The notes below the pieces were generated by a model. That model was not told where the DNA came from. It saw nothing but the letters and a program-made list of their open reading frames with translations, and made no database searches. From NCBI RefSeq assembly GCF_023921805.1, contig NZ_CP074197.1, positions 1,426,001 to 1,490,000 of the forward strand: a stretch of 64,000 nt of DNA. The letters run 5' to 3'. The stretch is from Ruminococcus sp. FMBCY1 (GTDB taxonomy: Bacteria > Bacillota > Clostridia > Oscillospirales > Acutalibacteraceae). Shown here one piece after another: positions 24,064 to 34,472 of this stretch; position 1 is the stretch's first letter, and every line of letters begins with the position of its first letter. Position numbers and translations under genes: made by a program.

Positions 24064-25368
24064 TTAGTCAAGAAAACCTTTATAATGTCTCATCATCATC
24101 TGTGACTCAAGCTGTTTTACTGTTTCAAGTGCAACACCAACGAGAATGATGATTGAAGTACCGCCGATAGCCATACGACCCATGCCTGTAGCAGAACCGT
24201 AAATACTTGGAACAAGTGCGATTACTGCGAGGAAGAGAGCGCCGATAAGAGTAATTCTTGAAAGAATATTTCTTATGTAGTCAGCTGTCGGTGCGCCCGG
24301 ACGAATACCCGGAATTGTACCGTTGTTTGACTTAAGGTTGTTTGCCATTTCAATCGGATTGTATTGAATAGTAGTATAGAAATATGCGAACATTATAATT
24401 AAGATAAAGTACAATACATTATAAAGCCAACCGCTTGTATCAAATGCATTGAAGAAAGCACCCCAGAAACCGTCTTTAACCTTTGCGAAAAGATTAATAG
24501 TACCCGGGATAGAAAGAATTGAGCTTGCAAAGATGATTGGAAGTACGCCGCCGAGTGCAACCTTGATTGGAAGGTGACTTGACTGACCGCCATACATCTT
24601 TCTGCCAACAACTCTCTTTGCATACTGGATCGGAATTCTTCTTTCGCTGTCCTGCATAAATGTGATAACCCATACAATGGCAACAAAAATAACAATCCAA
24701 AGCGGAACGAGGAAATAGAACTGAGTTGAACCCTCGCCTGCAAGTTTCCAGAACTGACCGAGCATACTTAATGTGTAAGGAAGCTGAGCAACGATACCTG
24801 CGAAAAGGAGAATTGAAATACCGTTTCCGATACCGTTTGTGTTAATCTGCTCGCCAAGCCACATCATAAGTGCTGTGCCGGCTGTGAAAACAAGAATAAT
24901 TACAATAGCAGAGAACCAGAGTGAGAAACCCTCTGTGTAAACTGTAACACCGGATCTGTGGAGATAGAACCAATAAGCAAAGCCCTGAACAAGACCAAGA
25001 CCAACTGTTACATAACGGGTAATAGTACCGATTTTTCTTCTGCCTGCCTCTCCCTCTTTTGCCATTCTCTCAAGAGGAGGAATTGCAACAGTGAGGAGCT
25101 GCATAATAATTGAGCTGTTGATGTAAGGTGTAACGCCCATTGCAAAAAGTGTTGCATTTGCAAAAGCGCCGCCTGACAATGTGTTAAGATATGCAAGCAT
25201 AGTATTGCCCTCGTTCATACCGTTCATGGCGGTAGCGAGTGCACTCATATCCAGAAACGGAACAGGAATAACTGAACCGATTCTGAATACGATGATAATC
25301 ATAAGTGTAAATAAAAGTTTCTTACGAAGGTCAGGTATTGACCAGGCATTTCTAATTGTTTTTAACAA
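24064..25368 (-). CDS. secY: Protein translocase subunit SecY
   Basis: 434 residues with ten membrane segments, forming the SecYEG channel in the cytoplasmic membrane. Signatures include PYINSSIIMQLLTVAIPPLE and GIRPGAPTADYI. The start is a TTG directly after the rplO stop (TAA-TTG), with AGGTGG lying inside the end of rplO, so secY translation is tightly coupled to L15. This non-ATG start is unusual for a core gene, but no better start is visible. Confidence 0.96.
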   Translation of the reverse strand: MLKTIRNAWSIPDLRKKLLFTLMIIIVFRIGSVIPVPFLDMSALATAMNGMNEGNTMLAYLNTLSGGAFANATLFAMGVTPYINSSIIMQLLTVAIPPLERMAKEGEAGRRKIGTITRYVTVGLGLVQGFAYWFYLHRSGVTVYTEGFSLWFSAIVIILVFTAGTALMMWLGEQINTNGIGNGISILLFAGIVAQLPYTLSMLGQFWKLAGEGSTQFYFLVPLWIVIFVAIVWVITFMQDSERRIPIQYAKRVVGRKMYGGQSSHLPIKVALGGVLPIIFASSILSIPGTINLFAKVKDGFWGAFFNAFDTSGWLYNVLYFILIIMFAYFYTTIQYNPIEMANNLKSNNGTIPGIRPGAPTADYIRNILSRITLIGALFLAVIALVPSIYGSATGMGRMAIGGTSIIILVGVALETVKQLESQMMMRHYKGFLD

Positions 25369-25812
25369 TTATACCACCTCTGTCTTTCCGCCTGCCGCCT
25401 CAATGGCTGCTTTAGCAGATTCGGAGAAAGCAGATACCTTTACTGTAAGTTTTTTGTCGATTTTACCGTTGCCGAGAACCTTTACTGTGTCAAAACCGTT
25501 CTTAATAACGCCGGCATTTACTAAAGCTTCTACGTCAACTGTAGCACCGTTTTCAAACTTTCTGTTTAAAGTACTGAGGTTAATTGCAACAACATTCTTA
25601 GCGAAAATGTTATTGAAGCCTCTCTTTGGAACTCTACGCTGAAGTGGCATCTGACCGCCTTCAAAACCCGGACGAATACTGCCGCCTGAACGAGCCTTCT
25701 GGCCCTTGTGTCCCTTGCCTGCAGTCTTACCCCAGCCTGAGCCGTGACCTCTGCCAATTCTCTTTGAGTCCTTCTTTGAGCCCTCAACCGGTGAAAGTTC
25801 ATGTAACTTCAT
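25369..25812 (-). CDS. rplO: 50S ribosomal protein L15 (uL15)
   Basis: 147 residues. The N-terminal Gly/Arg/Lys-rich extension [20 protein letters not shown] and [16 protein letters not shown] are diagnostic. It binds 23S rRNA late in assembly. Its last codons contain the ribosome binding site for secY. Confidence 0.97.
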   Translation of the reverse strand: MKLHELSPVEGSKKDSKRIGRGHGSGWGKTAGKGHKGQKARSGGSIRPGFEGGQMPLQRRVPKRGFNNIFAKNVVAINLSTLNRKFENGATVDVEALVNAGVIKNGFDTVKVLGNGKIDKKLTVKVSAFSESAKAAIEAAGGKTEVV

Positions 25813-25830
25813 AAGTACGCACCTCCTTGC

Positions 25831-26001
25831 TTATGCTTCGATAACCTCTACGAGGTGAGAAATTTTTGCTACCTTGCCTTTTGTCTGAGCGTTATCAGGC
25901 TGAGTTGTTACATCGCCGATTTTCTTCAGACCTAAAGCCTGGGCGGTTGCGATCTGTGGTTTTGTACAGCCGATGAGGCTCTTTACTAACTTAATTGTCA
26001 T
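25831..26001 (-). CDS. rpmD: 50S ribosomal protein L30 (uL30)
   Basis: Translation from ATG at 26001 gives 56 residues: MTIKLVKSLIGCTKPQIATA, then QALGLKKIGDVTTQPDNAQ and TKGKVAKISHLVEVIEA. The ferredoxin-like L30 fold with LGLKKIG is clear. It lies between rpsE and rplO. It is too short for most length cut-offs. Confidence 0.96.
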   Translation of the reverse strand: MTIKLVKSLIGCTKPQIATAQALGLKKIGDVTTQPDNAQTKGKVAKISHLVEVIEA

Positions 26002-26018
26002 AGTTTACAACCTCCCTG

Positions 26019-26516
26019 TTATACGATTTCCTTAACGGATTTACCACGTACAGCGGCAACTTCTTCAGCAGTTCTGAGAGCTGCAAGACCTGCAAGTGTT
26101 GCTCTTACAACATTGCAAGGATTGTTTGAACGAAGAGCCTTTGTTCTGATATCCTTAATACCTACTGCCTCTATAACGGCACGAACCGGACCACCTGCGA
26201 TAACACCGGTACCGGGAGCTGCAGGCTTCATAAGAACTCTGCCTGCACCAAATTCACCAACGATTTCATGAGGGATTGTTGTACCTCTAAGTGAAACCTT
26301 CATAAGGTTTTTCTTTGCATCCTCAATGCCCTTACGGATAGCATCAGGAACCTCACCAGCCTTGCCGATACCAAAGCCTACTACGCCGTTGCCGTCGCCT
26401 ACAACTACGAGAGCTGCAAACTTAAAAATACGACCGCCTTTAACCGTTTTTGATACACGGTTGATAGTAACTACTCTTTCTTTTAATTCGCCTGTTACTT
26501 CTACTGTTTTAGCCAA
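26019..26516 (-). CDS. rpsE: 30S ribosomal protein S5 (uS5)
   Basis: 165 residues. The double-stranded RNA-binding N-domain shows [20 protein letters not shown] and [22 protein letters not shown]5 lines the mRNA entry and affects decoding accuracy. The spectinomycin-site loop (VSKTVKGG) looks wild-type. Confidence 0.97.
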   Translation of the reverse strand: MAKTVEVTGELKERVVTINRVSKTVKGGRIFKFAALVVVGDGNGVVGFGIGKAGEVPDAIRKGIEDAKKNLMKVSLRGTTIPHEIVGEFGAGRVLMKPAAPGTGVIAGGPVRAVIEAVGIKDIRTKALRSNNPCNVVRATLAGLAALRTAEEVAAVRGKSVKEIV

Positions 26517-26533
26517 AGTTATTCCTCCTATCC

Positions 26534-26899
26534 TTAGAAATTGAGTCCGCCCTCACGAGCGCCTTCGGCCAATTCCTTAACACGGCCGTGATAAATGTTA
26601 CCGCCTCTGTCAAATACAACATCAACGATATTCTTTTCAGCTGCACGCTGTGCAATAAGCTTGCCTACTGCCTTAGCTGCTTCTTTGTTTCCGCCATTGC
26701 CTTCAATGCTCTTGTCAAGGCTTGAAGCCTGAGCAAGAGTAACACCAGCTACGTCATCAATAAGCTGAGCATAGATGTTGTTTGTGGAGCGGAATACGCA
26801 TAAACGTGGACACTGAGCAGTACCGCTGATCTTGCTGCGGATTCTCTTATGACGCTTAATGCGTGCTTTTTTTGTTTCAGGTCTGCTTACCATAGTCAT
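26534..26899 (-). CDS. rplR: 50S ribosomal protein L18 (uL18)
   Basis: 121 residues. A basic N-terminal tail ([19 protein letters not shown]) is followed by the 5S rRNA-binding domain ([40 protein letters not shown]). With L5 it brings 5S rRNA into the central protuberance. Confidence 0.97.
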   Translation of the reverse strand: MTMVSRPETKKARIKRHKRIRSKISGTAQCPRLCVFRSTNNIYAQLIDDVAGVTLAQASSLDKSIEGNGGNKEAAKAVGKLIAQRAAEKNIVDVVFDRGGNIYHGRVKELAEGAREGGLNF

Positions 26900-26910
26900 T
26901 CACTCCTTAA

Positions 26911-27453
26911 TTATTTACCCTTACCTGCTTTACCTTCCTTGCGGCGGATAACTTCATAATCGTACTTAATACCCTTGCCCTTATATGGCTCCGGTGGACG
27001 CTTTTCTCTAACCTCGGCAGCAAACTGACCAACCTTTTGCTTGTCAATGCCTGTGATTATGATTTTGTTTGGATCAGGAACTTCAATCTTGATGTCGTCT
27101 GTATCCTCAACGATAACCTGGTGTGAATAACCAAGGTTCATAACGCACTTGTTACCCTGCTTCTGAACACGGTAACCAACGCCGTTTACCTCAAGAGTCT
27201 TCTTGTAGCCCTCTGTAACACCGATAACCATATTGTGGATAAGTGTTCTTGTAAGGCCGTGAAGTGAGCGGTTTTCTTTTGTGTCGTCAGGGCGGGTAAC
27301 TTCGATTACATCGCCCTTAACTTCTACTGTCATAGCCGGGTTGTACTTGAAATCAAGTGAGCCCTTCGGTCCCTTAACAGTGATAACGCCGTCAGCAATT
27401 GAAGCTGTAACTCCGGCGGGAATATTTATAGGTTTTCTTCCAATTCGAGACAT
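26911..27453 (-). CDS. rplF: 50S ribosomal protein L6 (uL6)
   Basis: 180 residues, two repeated L6 domains. MSRIGRKPINIPAGV opens the protein and RPPEPYKGKGIKYDYEVIRR is the C-terminal rRNA-binding signature near the sarcin-ricin loop. Confidence 0.97.
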   Translation of the reverse strand: MSRIGRKPINIPAGVTASIADGVITVKGPKGSLDFKYNPAMTVEVKGDVIEVTRPDDTKENRSLHGLTRTLIHNMVIGVTEGYKKTLEVNGVGYRVQKQGNKCVMNLGYSHQVIVEDTDDIKIEVPDPNKIIITGIDKQKVGQFAAEVREKRPPEPYKGKGIKYDYEVIRRKEGKAGKGK

Positions 27454-27466
27454 TTATCGTACCTCC

Positions 27467-27865
27467 TTACCAAATGTAAGCAAGAACTTCGCCGCCAATA
27501 TGTTCAGCACGAGCCTGACGATCTGTCATTACGCCCTTTGATGTTGAAATAATGGCAATACCGAGGCCCTTCATAACCTTTGGCATATCTTCTACATTGC
27601 TGTAAATACGTAAACCGGGCTTAGATACACGGCGAAGACCTGTAATAACAGGAGTCTTGCCGTCAACGTACTTAAGAGTAACCTTAATAACGCCCTGCTT
27701 ACCATCTTCTATAACTGTGAAATTCTTGATATAACCCTCGTCAAGAAGAATCTGACAGATTGACTTCTTAAGGTTTGAAGAAGGAATTTCTACAGTATCG
27801 TGCTTAGCTGAGTTAGCATTACGGATTCTTGTAAGTAAATCAGCAATTGTATCTGTAATCTGCAT
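27467..27865 (-). CDS. rpsH: 30S ribosomal protein S8 (uS8)
   Basis: 132 residues. The C-terminal signature [27 protein letters not shown] is complete. S8 is a central-domain assembly protein, and in Escherichia coli it also regulates the spc operon by binding near rplE. No clear S8 target was identified here by eye. Confidence 0.97.
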   Translation of the reverse strand: MQITDTIADLLTRIRNANSAKHDTVEIPSSNLKKSICQILLDEGYIKNFTVIEDGKQGVIKVTLKYVDGKTPVITGLRRVSKPGLRIYSNVEDMPKVMKGLGIAIISTSKGVMTDRQARAEHIGGEVLAYIW

Positions 27866-27886
27866 TAGATGTTACCTCCCTTGTCC

Positions 27887-28072
27887 TTACCAGCTTGCTT
27901 TCTTTACGCCCGGAATTTCGCCCTTGTAAGCGAGCTCACGGAAGCAAATACGGCAAATACCAAACTTACGGAGGTAGGCGTGTGGTCTACCACAGATGTT
28001 ACATCTTGTGTACTCTCTTGTTGAGAACTTCTGCTCTCTCTGCTGCTTAACTTTCATTGAAGTCTTAGCCAC
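27887..28072 (-). CDS. rpsZ: 30S ribosomal protein S14 type Z (uS14, zinc form)
   Basis: 61 residues with a zinc ribbon, [10 protein letters not shown] and CRICFR. This is the short zinc-binding (C+) S14. A zinc-free paralogue is common elsewhere in Firmicutes genomes but is not in this window. It lies between rplE and rpsH. Confidence 0.97.
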   Translation of the reverse strand: MAKTSMKVKQQREQKFSTREYTRCNICGRPHAYLRKFGICRICFRELAYKGEIPGVKKASW

Positions 28073-28084
28073 AACAATCCCTCC

Positions 28085-28624
28085 TTACTTTGAAAACGGT
28101 GCGCCCATAAGTGTTAAAAGCTCACGAGCCTCTTCGTCTGTAGTTGCAGTGGTAACGAAACAAATGTCCATACCACGAACCTTGTCAACCTTGTCATACT
28201 CAATTTCAGGGAAAATGAGCTGTTCTTTAAGACCCATATTGTAGTTGCCTCTGCCGTCAAAAGAGTTAGGGTTAATACCTCTGAAGTCTCTTACTCTCGG
28301 AAGTGCTACATTAAAGAATCTGTCGAGGAACTCATACATTCTCTCGCCTCTAAGTGTTACCTTACAGCCGATCGGCATACCCTCTCTGAGCTTAAAGTTA
28401 GCAACTGACTTTCTTGCACGGCAAACAAGTGCCTTCTGACCTGTGATAATACCAAGGTCCTTAGAAATAGCGTCGATAACCTTTGAATTTTCTCTTGCTT
28501 CGCCTGCACCAACATTGATAACAATCTTGTCAAGCTTTGGAATCTGCATTGTGCTCTTATAGGAGAACTTGTTCATAAGAGCAGGTGCAACTTCTTTTGA
28601 ATAATATTCTTTAAGTCTTGCCAT
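28085..28624 (-). CDS. rplE: 50S ribosomal protein L5 (uL5)
   Basis: 179 residues. Core motifs [16 protein letters not shown] (here [12 protein letters not shown]), [16 protein letters not shown] and [20 protein letters not shown] are present. L5 binds 5S rRNA and touches the P-site tRNA elbow. Confidence 0.97.
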   Translation of the reverse strand: MARLKEYYSKEVAPALMNKFSYKSTMQIPKLDKIVINVGAGEARENSKVIDAISKDLGIITGQKALVCRARKSVANFKLREGMPIGCKVTLRGERMYEFLDRFFNVALPRVRDFRGINPNSFDGRGNYNMGLKEQLIFPEIEYDKVDKVRGMDICFVTTATTDEEARELLTLMGAPFSK

Positions 28625-28638
28625 ATCTTATATCCTCC

Positions 28639-28956
28639 TTAAAGTGCTTCGCCACATTTAGCGCAAACACGGCCCTTAGAACCGTCTTCGTAAATCTTGT
28701 GAGCAACTCTTGTCTGCTTCTTGCAACGAGGGCAAACGATCTGAACCTTAGATGCATACATAGCGCCTTCAGCCTTAACGATGCCACCCTGCTCGCCCAT
28801 TTTTCTTGGCTTAACATGCTTAGAAACCATGTTTACCTTCTCAACAATAACTTTGCCTTCTTTTGGGCTGACAGCAAGAACCTGACCCTGCTTGCCCTTA
28901 TCCTTACCGCTGATAACGATAACGGTGTCGCCTGTTTTTACATGAACTTTACTCAT
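28639..28956 (-). CDS. rplX: 50S ribosomal protein L24 (uL24), zinc-ribbon form
   Basis: 105 residues from ATG at 28956 (MSKVHVKTGD); a longer frame runs to 28992 but overlaps rplN. The KOW motif is GDTVIVISGKDKGKQGQVLAV. The C-terminus has CPRCKKQ and CAKCGEAL, a four-cysteine zinc ribbon seen in clostridial L24. L24 initiates 50S assembly. Confidence 0.96.
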   Translation of the reverse strand: MSKVHVKTGDTVIVISGKDKGKQGQVLAVSPKEGKVIVEKVNMVSKHVKPRKMGEQGGIVKAEGAMYASKVQIVCPRCKKQTRVAHKIYEDGSKGRVCAKCGEAL

Positions 28957-28972
28957 ATTGTGACACCTCCAA

Positions 28973-29341
28973 TTAAAGTACTTCAGGAGCAAGTGATAAG
29001 ATCTTCATATAATCCTTATCACGGAGCTCTCTTGCTACTGGTCCGAAGATACGAGTACCCTTAGGGTTCTTATCTTCCTTAATAATAACAGCTGCATTCT
29101 CGTCAAAACGGATATAAGTACCGTCCTCACGTCTTACGCCCTTTGCAGAACGAACTACCACAGCCTTAACAACGTCGCCTTTTTTAACAACACCGCCGGG
29201 TGCTGCTTTTTTAACTGAAGCAACGATTACATCGCCAATGTTGGCATATCTTCTTCTGGTACCGCCGAGTACACGAATGCACATAAGTTCTTTTGCACCT
29301 GTATTATCGGCAACCTTGAGAAGTGTCTGCTGTTGAATCAC
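28973..29341 (-). CDS. rplN: 50S ribosomal protein L14 (uL14)
   Basis: 122 residues, starting at a GTG (29341) with GGAGG upstream. [27 protein letters not shown] and the end [24 protein letters not shown] are canonical. L14 contacts the 30S subunit in an intersubunit bridge. Confidence 0.97.
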   Translation of the reverse strand: MIQQQTLLKVADNTGAKELMCIRVLGGTRRRYANIGDVIVASVKKAAPGGVVKKGDVVKAVVVRSAKGVRREDGTYIRFDENAAVIIKEDKNPKGTRIFGPVARELRDKDYMKILSLAPEVL

Positions 29342-29373
29342 AGTGTATTCCTCCTTTTCTCAAAAGCCGCAAC

Positions 29374-29631
29374 TTATTTTGCTTTCTCAATAATCTCGAC
29401 GAGTCTCCATCTTTTATCCTTAGAAAGAGGACGGGTCTCCATAATCTTTACACGGTCGCCAATGCCACACTCGTTATTCTCGTCATGTGCCTTAAAACGA
29501 ACTGTACGCTTAACAATTTTGTTATAAAGCTTATGCTTTACGCTGTCCTCGACTGCTACAACAATAGTCTTGTCCATCTTGTTGCTTACAACCTTACCGA
29601 CAACAACTTTTCTCATATTTCTCTCACTCAC
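29374..29631 (-). CDS. rpsQ: 30S ribosomal protein S17 (uS17)
   Basis: 85 residues, an OB fold: [22 protein letters not shown] and the signature [21 protein letters not shown]. It binds the 16S 5' domain. It has its usual place between rpmC and rplN. Confidence 0.97.
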   Translation of the reverse strand: MSERNMRKVVVGKVVSNKMDKTIVVAVEDSVKHKLYNKIVKRTVRFKAHDENNECGIGDRVKIMETRPLSKDKRWRLVEIIEKAK

Positions 29632-29648
29632 TGTTAAGTCCTCCTCTC

Positions 29649-29852
29649 TTAAGCCTCAGCGCCATTGAGTTCACGCATACGAAGAATTGTAGAAACTCTT
29701 GCGATGTCTTTCTTTACGGCGCCAATTCTGGATGAGTTTTCAAGCTGATTAACAGCAAGCTGGAAACGAAGGTTAAATAACTCTTCCTTGAGGTCTGCGA
29801 GCTTTAACTCGAGCTCTTCTACAGACATTTCTCTAATTTCTGATGCTTTCAT
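29649..29852 (-). CDS. rpmC: 50S ribosomal protein L29 (uL29)
   Basis: 67 residues, two helices: [22 protein letters not shown] and [19 protein letters not shown]29 sits at the tunnel exit next to L23. Its ATG overlaps the rplP stop codon by one base, implying coupled translation. Confidence 0.96.
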   Translation of the reverse strand: MKASEIREMSVEELELKLADLKEELFNLRFQLAVNQLENSSRIGAVKKDIARVSTILRMRELNGAEA

Positions 29853-30271
29853 TACTGCTCACCCTCCTCTTTCTTTACAAACTTGCACTTAATTGGAAGC
29901 TTATTTGCAGCAAGGCGAAGAGCCTCTCTTGCAGTAGCTTCATCTACACCGCCAAGCTCAAACATAACTCTGCCCGGCTTAACAACGGCTACCCAATACT
30001 CAGGTGAACCTTTACCTGAACCCATTCGAGTTTCTGCAGGCTTTGCAGTAACAGGCTTGTCAGGGAAAATTTTGATCCATACTTTACCGAATCTTTTGCA
30101 GTAACGAGTCATAGCAACACGGGCAGCTTCGATCTGGTTTGAAGTAATCCATGCAGGCTCTGTAGCCTGAAGACCGAAATCACCGTAAGTAACCTTGTTA
30201 CCACGAAGAGCCTTACCTGTCATACGACCTCTGTGTACTCTTCTGTACTTAACTCTCTTTGGTAATAACAT
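29852..30271 (-). CDS. rplP: 50S ribosomal protein L16 (uL16)
   Basis: 139 residues. It begins [24 protein letters not shown] and carries [20 protein letters not shown]16 positions A-site tRNA near the peptidyl transferase centre. Its start codon overlaps the rpsC stop by one base. Confidence 0.97.
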   Translation of the reverse strand: MLLPKRVKYRRVHRGRMTGKALRGNKVTYGDFGLQATEPAWITSNQIEAARVAMTRYCKRFGKVWIKIFPDKPVTAKPAETRMGSGKGSPEYWVAVVKPGRVMFELGGVDEATAREALRLAANKLPIKCKFVKKEEGEQ

Positions 30272-30942
30272 TACTTTCTGCCTCCTTCTCTGCGTGGCTT
30301 TCTTGACTTAACTTCGTTTAAAACCTCGCCCTTGTAAAGCCATACCTTAACGCCAATCTTACCGTAAGTAGTGTTAGCCTCGGCAAAGCCGTAGTCGATG
30401 TCGGCACGAAGTGTCTGAAGCGGAATAGTACCCTCGTGGTACTGCTCTGAACGAGCGATTTCAGCGCCGCCAAGACGACCTGAACACATAATTTTAATAC
30501 CCTTAGCGCCACGACGCATTGCGTTACCGATTGACTGCTTCATAGCACGACGGAATGAAATTCTCTTTTCGAGCTGCTGAGCAACATTTTCAGCAACAAG
30601 CTGAGCGTCAAGCTCAGGAGCTTTAACTTCTACTATATTGATAGCAACAGGCTTCTTAAGCATAGCTTCGCACTGAGCCTTGAGCTTCTCAATCTCTGCG
30701 CCGCCCTTACCGATAACAAGGCCCGGCTTAGCACAGTGAATGCTAATCTTAACCTTTTTGCCGTCACGCTCAATTTCAATTTTTGCGATACCGAAGTTGT
30801 AGAGCTGAGCCTTGAGTGTTTTACGGAGGTTATAGTCCTCAACGAGTGTTGCACCAAAGTTCTTCTTGTCTGCAAACCAACGGGAATCCCAATCTTTAAT
30901 TACACCGACACGCAAACCGTGCGGATTAACTTTCTGACCCAT
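30271..30942 (-). CDS. rpsC: 30S ribosomal protein S3 (uS3)
   Basis: 223 residues. The type II KH domain shows [18 protein letters not shown]; the C-terminal domain has [12 protein letters not shown] and [14 protein letters not shown]3 forms the mRNA entry ring with S4 and S5. Confidence 0.97.
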   Translation of the reverse strand: MGQKVNPHGLRVGVIKDWDSRWFADKKNFGATLVEDYNLRKTLKAQLYNFGIAKIEIERDGKKVKISIHCAKPGLVIGKGGAEIEKLKAQCEAMLKKPVAINIVEVKAPELDAQLVAENVAQQLEKRISFRRAMKQSIGNAMRRGAKGIKIMCSGRLGGAEIARSEQYHEGTIPLQTLRADIDYGFAEANTTYGKIGVKVWLYKGEVLNEVKSRKPRREGGRK

Positions 30943-30956
30943 ATTTAAACCTCCCC

Positions 30957-31295
30957 TTAGTCTTCTTTTTCCTTGAGGACAAGGCTGATGTGAGATGTTC
31001 TCTTGTTAATTCTGAACGCTCTGCCCTGTGCTCTCGGACGAATTCTTTTAAGGATGGGGCCTGCTGTTGCGTTGCATTCAGCAACATACAGTCTTGATAC
31101 ATCCATATCATGATTATTCTCAGCGTTAGCCATAGCTGAATTGAGCAACTTTAAAAGTGGCTCGCTAGCGGCCTTAGGAGTGTGCTTGAGAACAGCTTCC
31201 GCATATTTAGCGTCTTTACCTCTGATAAGGTCAAGAACAACGCCTACCTTGCGGGGTGAGATACGAACAAATTTTGCAATTGCTTTAGCTTCCAT
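30957..31295 (-). CDS. rplV: 50S ribosomal protein L22 (uL22)
   Basis: 112 residues from ATG at 31295; an in-frame TTG at 31301 lies too close to the AAGGAGAG site. [22 protein letters not shown] and the tunnel hairpin [19 protein letters not shown] are standard. L22 lines the exit tunnel near the macrolide constriction, and the hairpin looks unaltered. Confidence 0.97.
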   Translation of the reverse strand: MEAKAIAKFVRISPRKVGVVLDLIRGKDAKYAEAVLKHTPKAASEPLLKLLNSAMANAENNHDMDVSRLYVAECNATAGPILKRIRPRAQGRAFRINKRTSHISLVLKEKED

Positions 31296-31315
31296 CTGCA
31301 ATACTCTCCTTCCGC

Positions 31316-31588
31316 TTACTTAGATGTCTTAGATCCTGCGTGTCCCTTAAATGTTCTGGTAGGAGCAAACTCACCGAGCTTGTGACCAACCATATCTTCT
31401 GTAACATATACAGGAACATGCTTACGACCGTCGTGAACTGCGAATGTGTGACCAACGAATTCAGGGAAAATTGTTGAGCTTCTTGACCAAGTCTTAAGAA
31501 TTCTCTTTTCACCCTTTTCGTTCATCTCCTGAACCCTTTTGAGCAATACAGGCTGTACAAAAGGGCCTTTTTTAGTACTTCTACTCAT
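31316..31588 (-). CDS. rpsS: 30S ribosomal protein S19 (uS19)
   Basis: 90 residues: [19 protein letters not shown] and [34 protein letters not shown]19 lies in the 30S head and bridges to the 50S. Its position between rplB and rplV is conserved. Confidence 0.97.
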   Translation of the reverse strand: MSRSTKKGPFVQPVLLKRVQEMNEKGEKRILKTWSRSSTIFPEFVGHTFAVHDGRKHVPVYVTEDMVGHKLGEFAPTRTFKGHAGSKTSK

Positions 31589-31610
31589 AATTTAAGCTCC
31601 TTTCTCTGCC

Positions 31611-32444
31611 TTACTTACCGTTTCTTCTGCGAACGATAAGCTTGTCGCTGCTCTTGTTGTTCTTACGAGTCTTGTAACCGAGTGCAGGCTTACCCCAAGG
31701 AGTAACAGGTCCCGGACGACCAACAGGAGATTTACCTTCACCACCGCCGTGCGGGTGATCGTTAGGGTTCATTACAGAACCACGAACTGTAGGTCTCCAA
31801 CCCATATTTCTCTTACGACCGGCTTTACCGATCTTTACATTCTCGTGATCAACGTTACCTACCTGGCCGATTGTAGCCATGCAGCTTTCAGGAACATTTC
31901 TGAGCTCGCCTGAAGGAAGTCTTAAAAGTGCAAGACCGTTTTCCTTAGCCATGAGCTGTGCCATATTACCTGCTGAACGAGCAAGCTGAGCACCTCTGCC
32001 TGGATAAAGCTCAACATTATGAATGAATGTACCTACAGGAATAGCAGTAAGAGGTAATGCATTACCCGGCTTAATATCTGCGTTCTCACCTGCTGTAACT
32101 TTGTCGCCTACCTTAAGTCCTTCCGGAGCAATAATGTAAGCTTTATCGCCGTCAGTGTACTCAATAAGAGCGATGAATGCTGAACGGTTTGGATCGTACT
32201 CAAGTGTCTTAACTGTGCCTTCTACATCAAATTTCTGACGCTTGAAATCAATGATACGATATTTTCTACGGTTACCGCCGCCTCTGTGACGAACAGTAAT
32301 TCTGCCGTAGCTGTTACGACCTGACTTTTTGTTTAAAGGAGCGAGTAAGCTCTTTTCAGGTGCAACCTTTGAAAGAACAGAAAAATCTGTTACCGACATA
32401 TTTCTTCTGGAGTTAATGGTCGGCTTAAATACTTTAATTGCCAT
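31611..32444 (-). CDS. rplB: 50S ribosomal protein L2 (uL2)
   Basis: 277 residues. The OB and SH3-like domains are complete, with [18 protein letters not shown] and the essential loop [16 protein letters not shown] that carries the conserved His near the peptidyl transferase centre. The gap before it (78 nt after rplW) is unusually long for this operon and contains a hairpin. Confidence 0.97.
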   Translation of the reverse strand: MAIKVFKPTINSRRNMSVTDFSVLSKVAPEKSLLAPLNKKSGRNSYGRITVRHRGGGNRRKYRIIDFKRQKFDVEGTVKTLEYDPNRSAFIALIEYTDGDKAYIIAPEGLKVGDKVTAGENADIKPGNALPLTAIPVGTFIHNVELYPGRGAQLARSAGNMAQLMAKENGLALLRLPSGELRNVPESCMATIGQVGNVDHENVKIGKAGRKRNMGWRPTVRGSVMNPNDHPHGGGEGKSPVGRPGPVTPWGKPALGYKTRKNNKSSDKLIVRRRNGK

Positions 32445-32503
32445 TTGGTTTCACTCTCCTCATGATGGCTTTGCGGGAAAATGGCTCTTTCCCATACATT
32501 CTG

Positions 32504-32522
32504 CCTGAATAATTTTTCAGGC
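32504..32522 (-). other. Hairpin between rplW and rplB
   Basis: On the minus strand GCCTGAA-AAATTA-TTCAGGC follows the rplW stop directly. It has a 7-bp stem and no proper U-tract. It may mark an mRNA processing point or slow ribosome hand-over; function is unknown. Confidence 0.4.
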
Positions 32523-32816
32523 TTACATCATGCCTTCAAAAAATTCGATAGGCTTGCTGTTTTCTTTAAGTGTTACGATTGCTTTCTTCCAGCTCTTTGA
32601 GTAACCGCCGTTGTTTCTGCCCTGACGGCGGAACTTACCACGAACACTTACTGTATTAACCTTAGCAACCTCAACCTTGAAAAGCTCTTCGCAAGCTTTT
32701 GCGATTTCAATTTTATTAGCCGATTTAGCAACTTCAAAGGTATATACCTTGTTTAAAACACCTGACATACTCTTCTCTGTAATAATCGGACGAATTACGA
32801 TATCCTGAGCAATCAT
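32523..32816 (-). CDS. rplW: 50S ribosomal protein L23 (uL23)
   Basis: 97 residues. [12 protein letters not shown] and [31 protein letters not shown] are conserved. L23 sits at the tunnel exit and docks trigger factor and SRP. Its ATG overlaps the rplD stop by 4 nt, so the two are translationally coupled. Confidence 0.97.
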   Translation of the reverse strand: MIAQDIVIRPIITEKSMSGVLNKVYTFEVAKSANKIEIAKACEELFKVEVAKVNTVSVRGKFRRQGRNNGGYSKSWKKAIVTLKENSKPIEFFEGMM

Positions 32817-33436
32817 GCATATACCTCCTCAATCTTGCTTACAGCATCCTTTGCGATTACGAGTGTGCCTGCATTAAGAATATCGTAAACATTAAGTGTG
32901 TTTACCTGTGCAGTCTTAACACCCGGAATGTTAGATGCTGACTTAACGATCATGCTGTTATTCTCAGGAAGAACGATGAGAGCTTTCTTCTCTGCACCGA
33001 TAGCCTCGAGCATAGCAGCGATTTTCTTTGTTTTGTACTCTGTCATTGCGATTGAATCAACAATGATGATTCCCTTATCCACAGCCTTAGCTGAGAAAGC
33101 TGACTTCATAGCAAGTCTTCTTACTTTCTTGTTTACAGTAAATCTGTAGCTTCTTGGCTTTGGAGCAAATACAATACCACCGTGTGTCCACTGTGGTGAA
33201 CGAGTTGAACCCTGTCTTGCACGGCCTGTACCCTTCTGTCTCCATGGCTTTCTGCCGCCACCTGAAACTTCAGCTCTTGTAAGAGCAGACTGTGTGCCGT
33301 GACGCTGGTTAGCAAGATAGTTTACAACCATCTGATGCATAACTGCTGTGTTTGGCTCAATACCGAATACGGACTCGCTAAGGTCGATAGAACCAACCTG
33401 CTTGCCTTCCATATCTACTACTGCAAAATTAGGCAT
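32813..33436 (-). CDS. rplD: 50S ribosomal protein L4 (uL4)
   Basis: 207 residues. The long basic loop [30 protein letters not shown] reaches into the exit tunnel. In Escherichia coli L4 is the autoregulator of the S10 operon through its leader; whether the leader described at 34473-34793 works this way is unknown. Confidence 0.97.
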   Translation of the reverse strand: MPNFAVVDMEGKQVGSIDLSESVFGIEPNTAVMHQMVVNYLANQRHGTQSALTRAEVSGGGRKPWRQKGTGRARQGSTRSPQWTHGGIVFAPKPRSYRFTVNKKVRRLAMKSAFSAKAVDKGIIIVDSIAMTEYKTKKIAAMLEAIGAEKKALIVLPENNSMIVKSASNIPGVKTAQVNTLNVYDILNAGTLVIAKDAVSKIEEVYA

Positions 33437-33452
33437 TTATAATCCCCCTTCC

Positions 33453-34085
33453 TTAAGCCTTTACGGAATCTTTGATTACAACGATTCCCTTATTTGGGCC
33501 TGGAACAGCACCCTTGATAGCGATAAGGTTGTTTTCAACATCAACCTTAACAACTGTGAGGTTCTGTACTGTTACCTGCTCAGTGCCGAGATGGCCTGCC
33601 ATTCTCTTGCCCTTCCATACTCTTGAAGGAGATGAACAAGCGCCGATTGAACCGCCGTGACGAACGCAAGGACCTGTACCGTGAGTTTCCTTAAGACGCT
33701 GGAAGTTCCAACGCTTAATTACGCCGGCTGTACCCTTACCTTTGCTCTTGCCGGTAACATCGATCTTGTCACCAGGGGTGAATACGTCTGCCTTTACGAG
33801 ATCGCCTACATTGTAAGCGTCTGTGTCAGCAAAACGGAATTCTTTAAGAGTTTTCTTTGGTGCTACACCGTTCTTGTCAAAAAAGCCCTTCATTGGCTTT
33901 GTAACCTTGTGTGGCTTTAAATCGCCATAGCCAAGCTGAACTGATGCGTAGCCGTCGTTTTCAACTGTCTTCTTAGCTGTAACCACACATGGGCCTGCTT
34001 CGATAACAGTTACGGGAACGAACACTCCCTTTTCATCGAAAATCTGTGTCATACCGATTTTCTTACCGATGATTGCTTTCTGCAT
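33453..34085 (-). CDS. rplC: 50S ribosomal protein L3 (uL3)
   Basis: 210 residues. [18 protein letters not shown] and the signature [40 protein letters not shown] are clear. L3 is an early assembly protein near the peptidyl transferase centre. It starts 75 nt after rpsJ; the gap contains a GAAA-loop hairpin. Confidence 0.97.
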   Translation of the reverse strand: MQKAIIGKKIGMTQIFDEKGVFVPVTVIEAGPCVVTAKKTVENDGYASVQLGYGDLKPHKVTKPMKGFFDKNGVAPKKTLKEFRFADTDAYNVGDLVKADVFTPGDKIDVTGKSKGKGTAGVIKRWNFQRLKETHGTGPCVRHGGSIGACSSPSRVWKGKRMAGHLGTEQVTVQNLTVVKVDVENNLIAIKGAVPGPNKGIVVIKDSVKA

Positions 34086-34113
34086 AAAATGTATCCTCCT
34101 TGTTAGGTTATTG

Positions 34114-34129
34114 GTTGGTTTTCACCAAC
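34114..34129 (-). other. GNRA-type hairpin between rpsJ and rplC
   Basis: GTTGGT-GAAA-ACCAAC on the minus strand: a 6-bp stem capped by a GAAA tetraloop, a fold often used for RNA-RNA or RNA-protein contact. It lies 28 nt before the rplC start. Confidence 0.45.
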
Positions 34130-34160
34130 TTGACCCTGTCTGCTTGTAGGTTGGTACGGA

Positions 34161-34472
34161 TTATAACTTAATCTCGATATCAACGCCGGCAGGGAGCTCT
34201 AAGCTCATAAGAGCTTCGACTGTCTTGTTTGACGGTCTTAAGATGTCGATAAGACGCTTGTGAGTTCTCATCTCAAACTGCTCACGGCTGTCCTTATACT
34301 TATGAACAGCACGAAGAATTGTAACAACCTGCTTCTCTGTTGGAAGCGGTACAGGACCTGAAACTCTTGCGCCTGTACGCTTTGCTGTTGCAACGATTCT
34401 CTCAGCTGACTGATCAACGAGCTGATGATCGTAACCCTTTAATCTTATTCTAATCTTTTCCTTGACTGCCAT
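34161..34472 (-). CDS. rpsJ: 30S ribosomal protein S10 (uS10)
   Basis: 103 residues: [39 protein letters not shown] and [17 protein letters not shown]10 is in the 30S head and also acts as NusE in antitermination. First gene of the cluster, with a very strong ribosome site (AAGGAGG) at the end of a leader of about 320 nt. Confidence 0.97.
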   Translation of the reverse strand: MAVKEKIRIRLKGYDHQLVDQSAERIVATAKRTGARVSGPVPLPTEKQVVTILRAVHKYKDSREQFEMRTHKRLIDILRPSNKTVEALMSLELPAGVDIEIKL

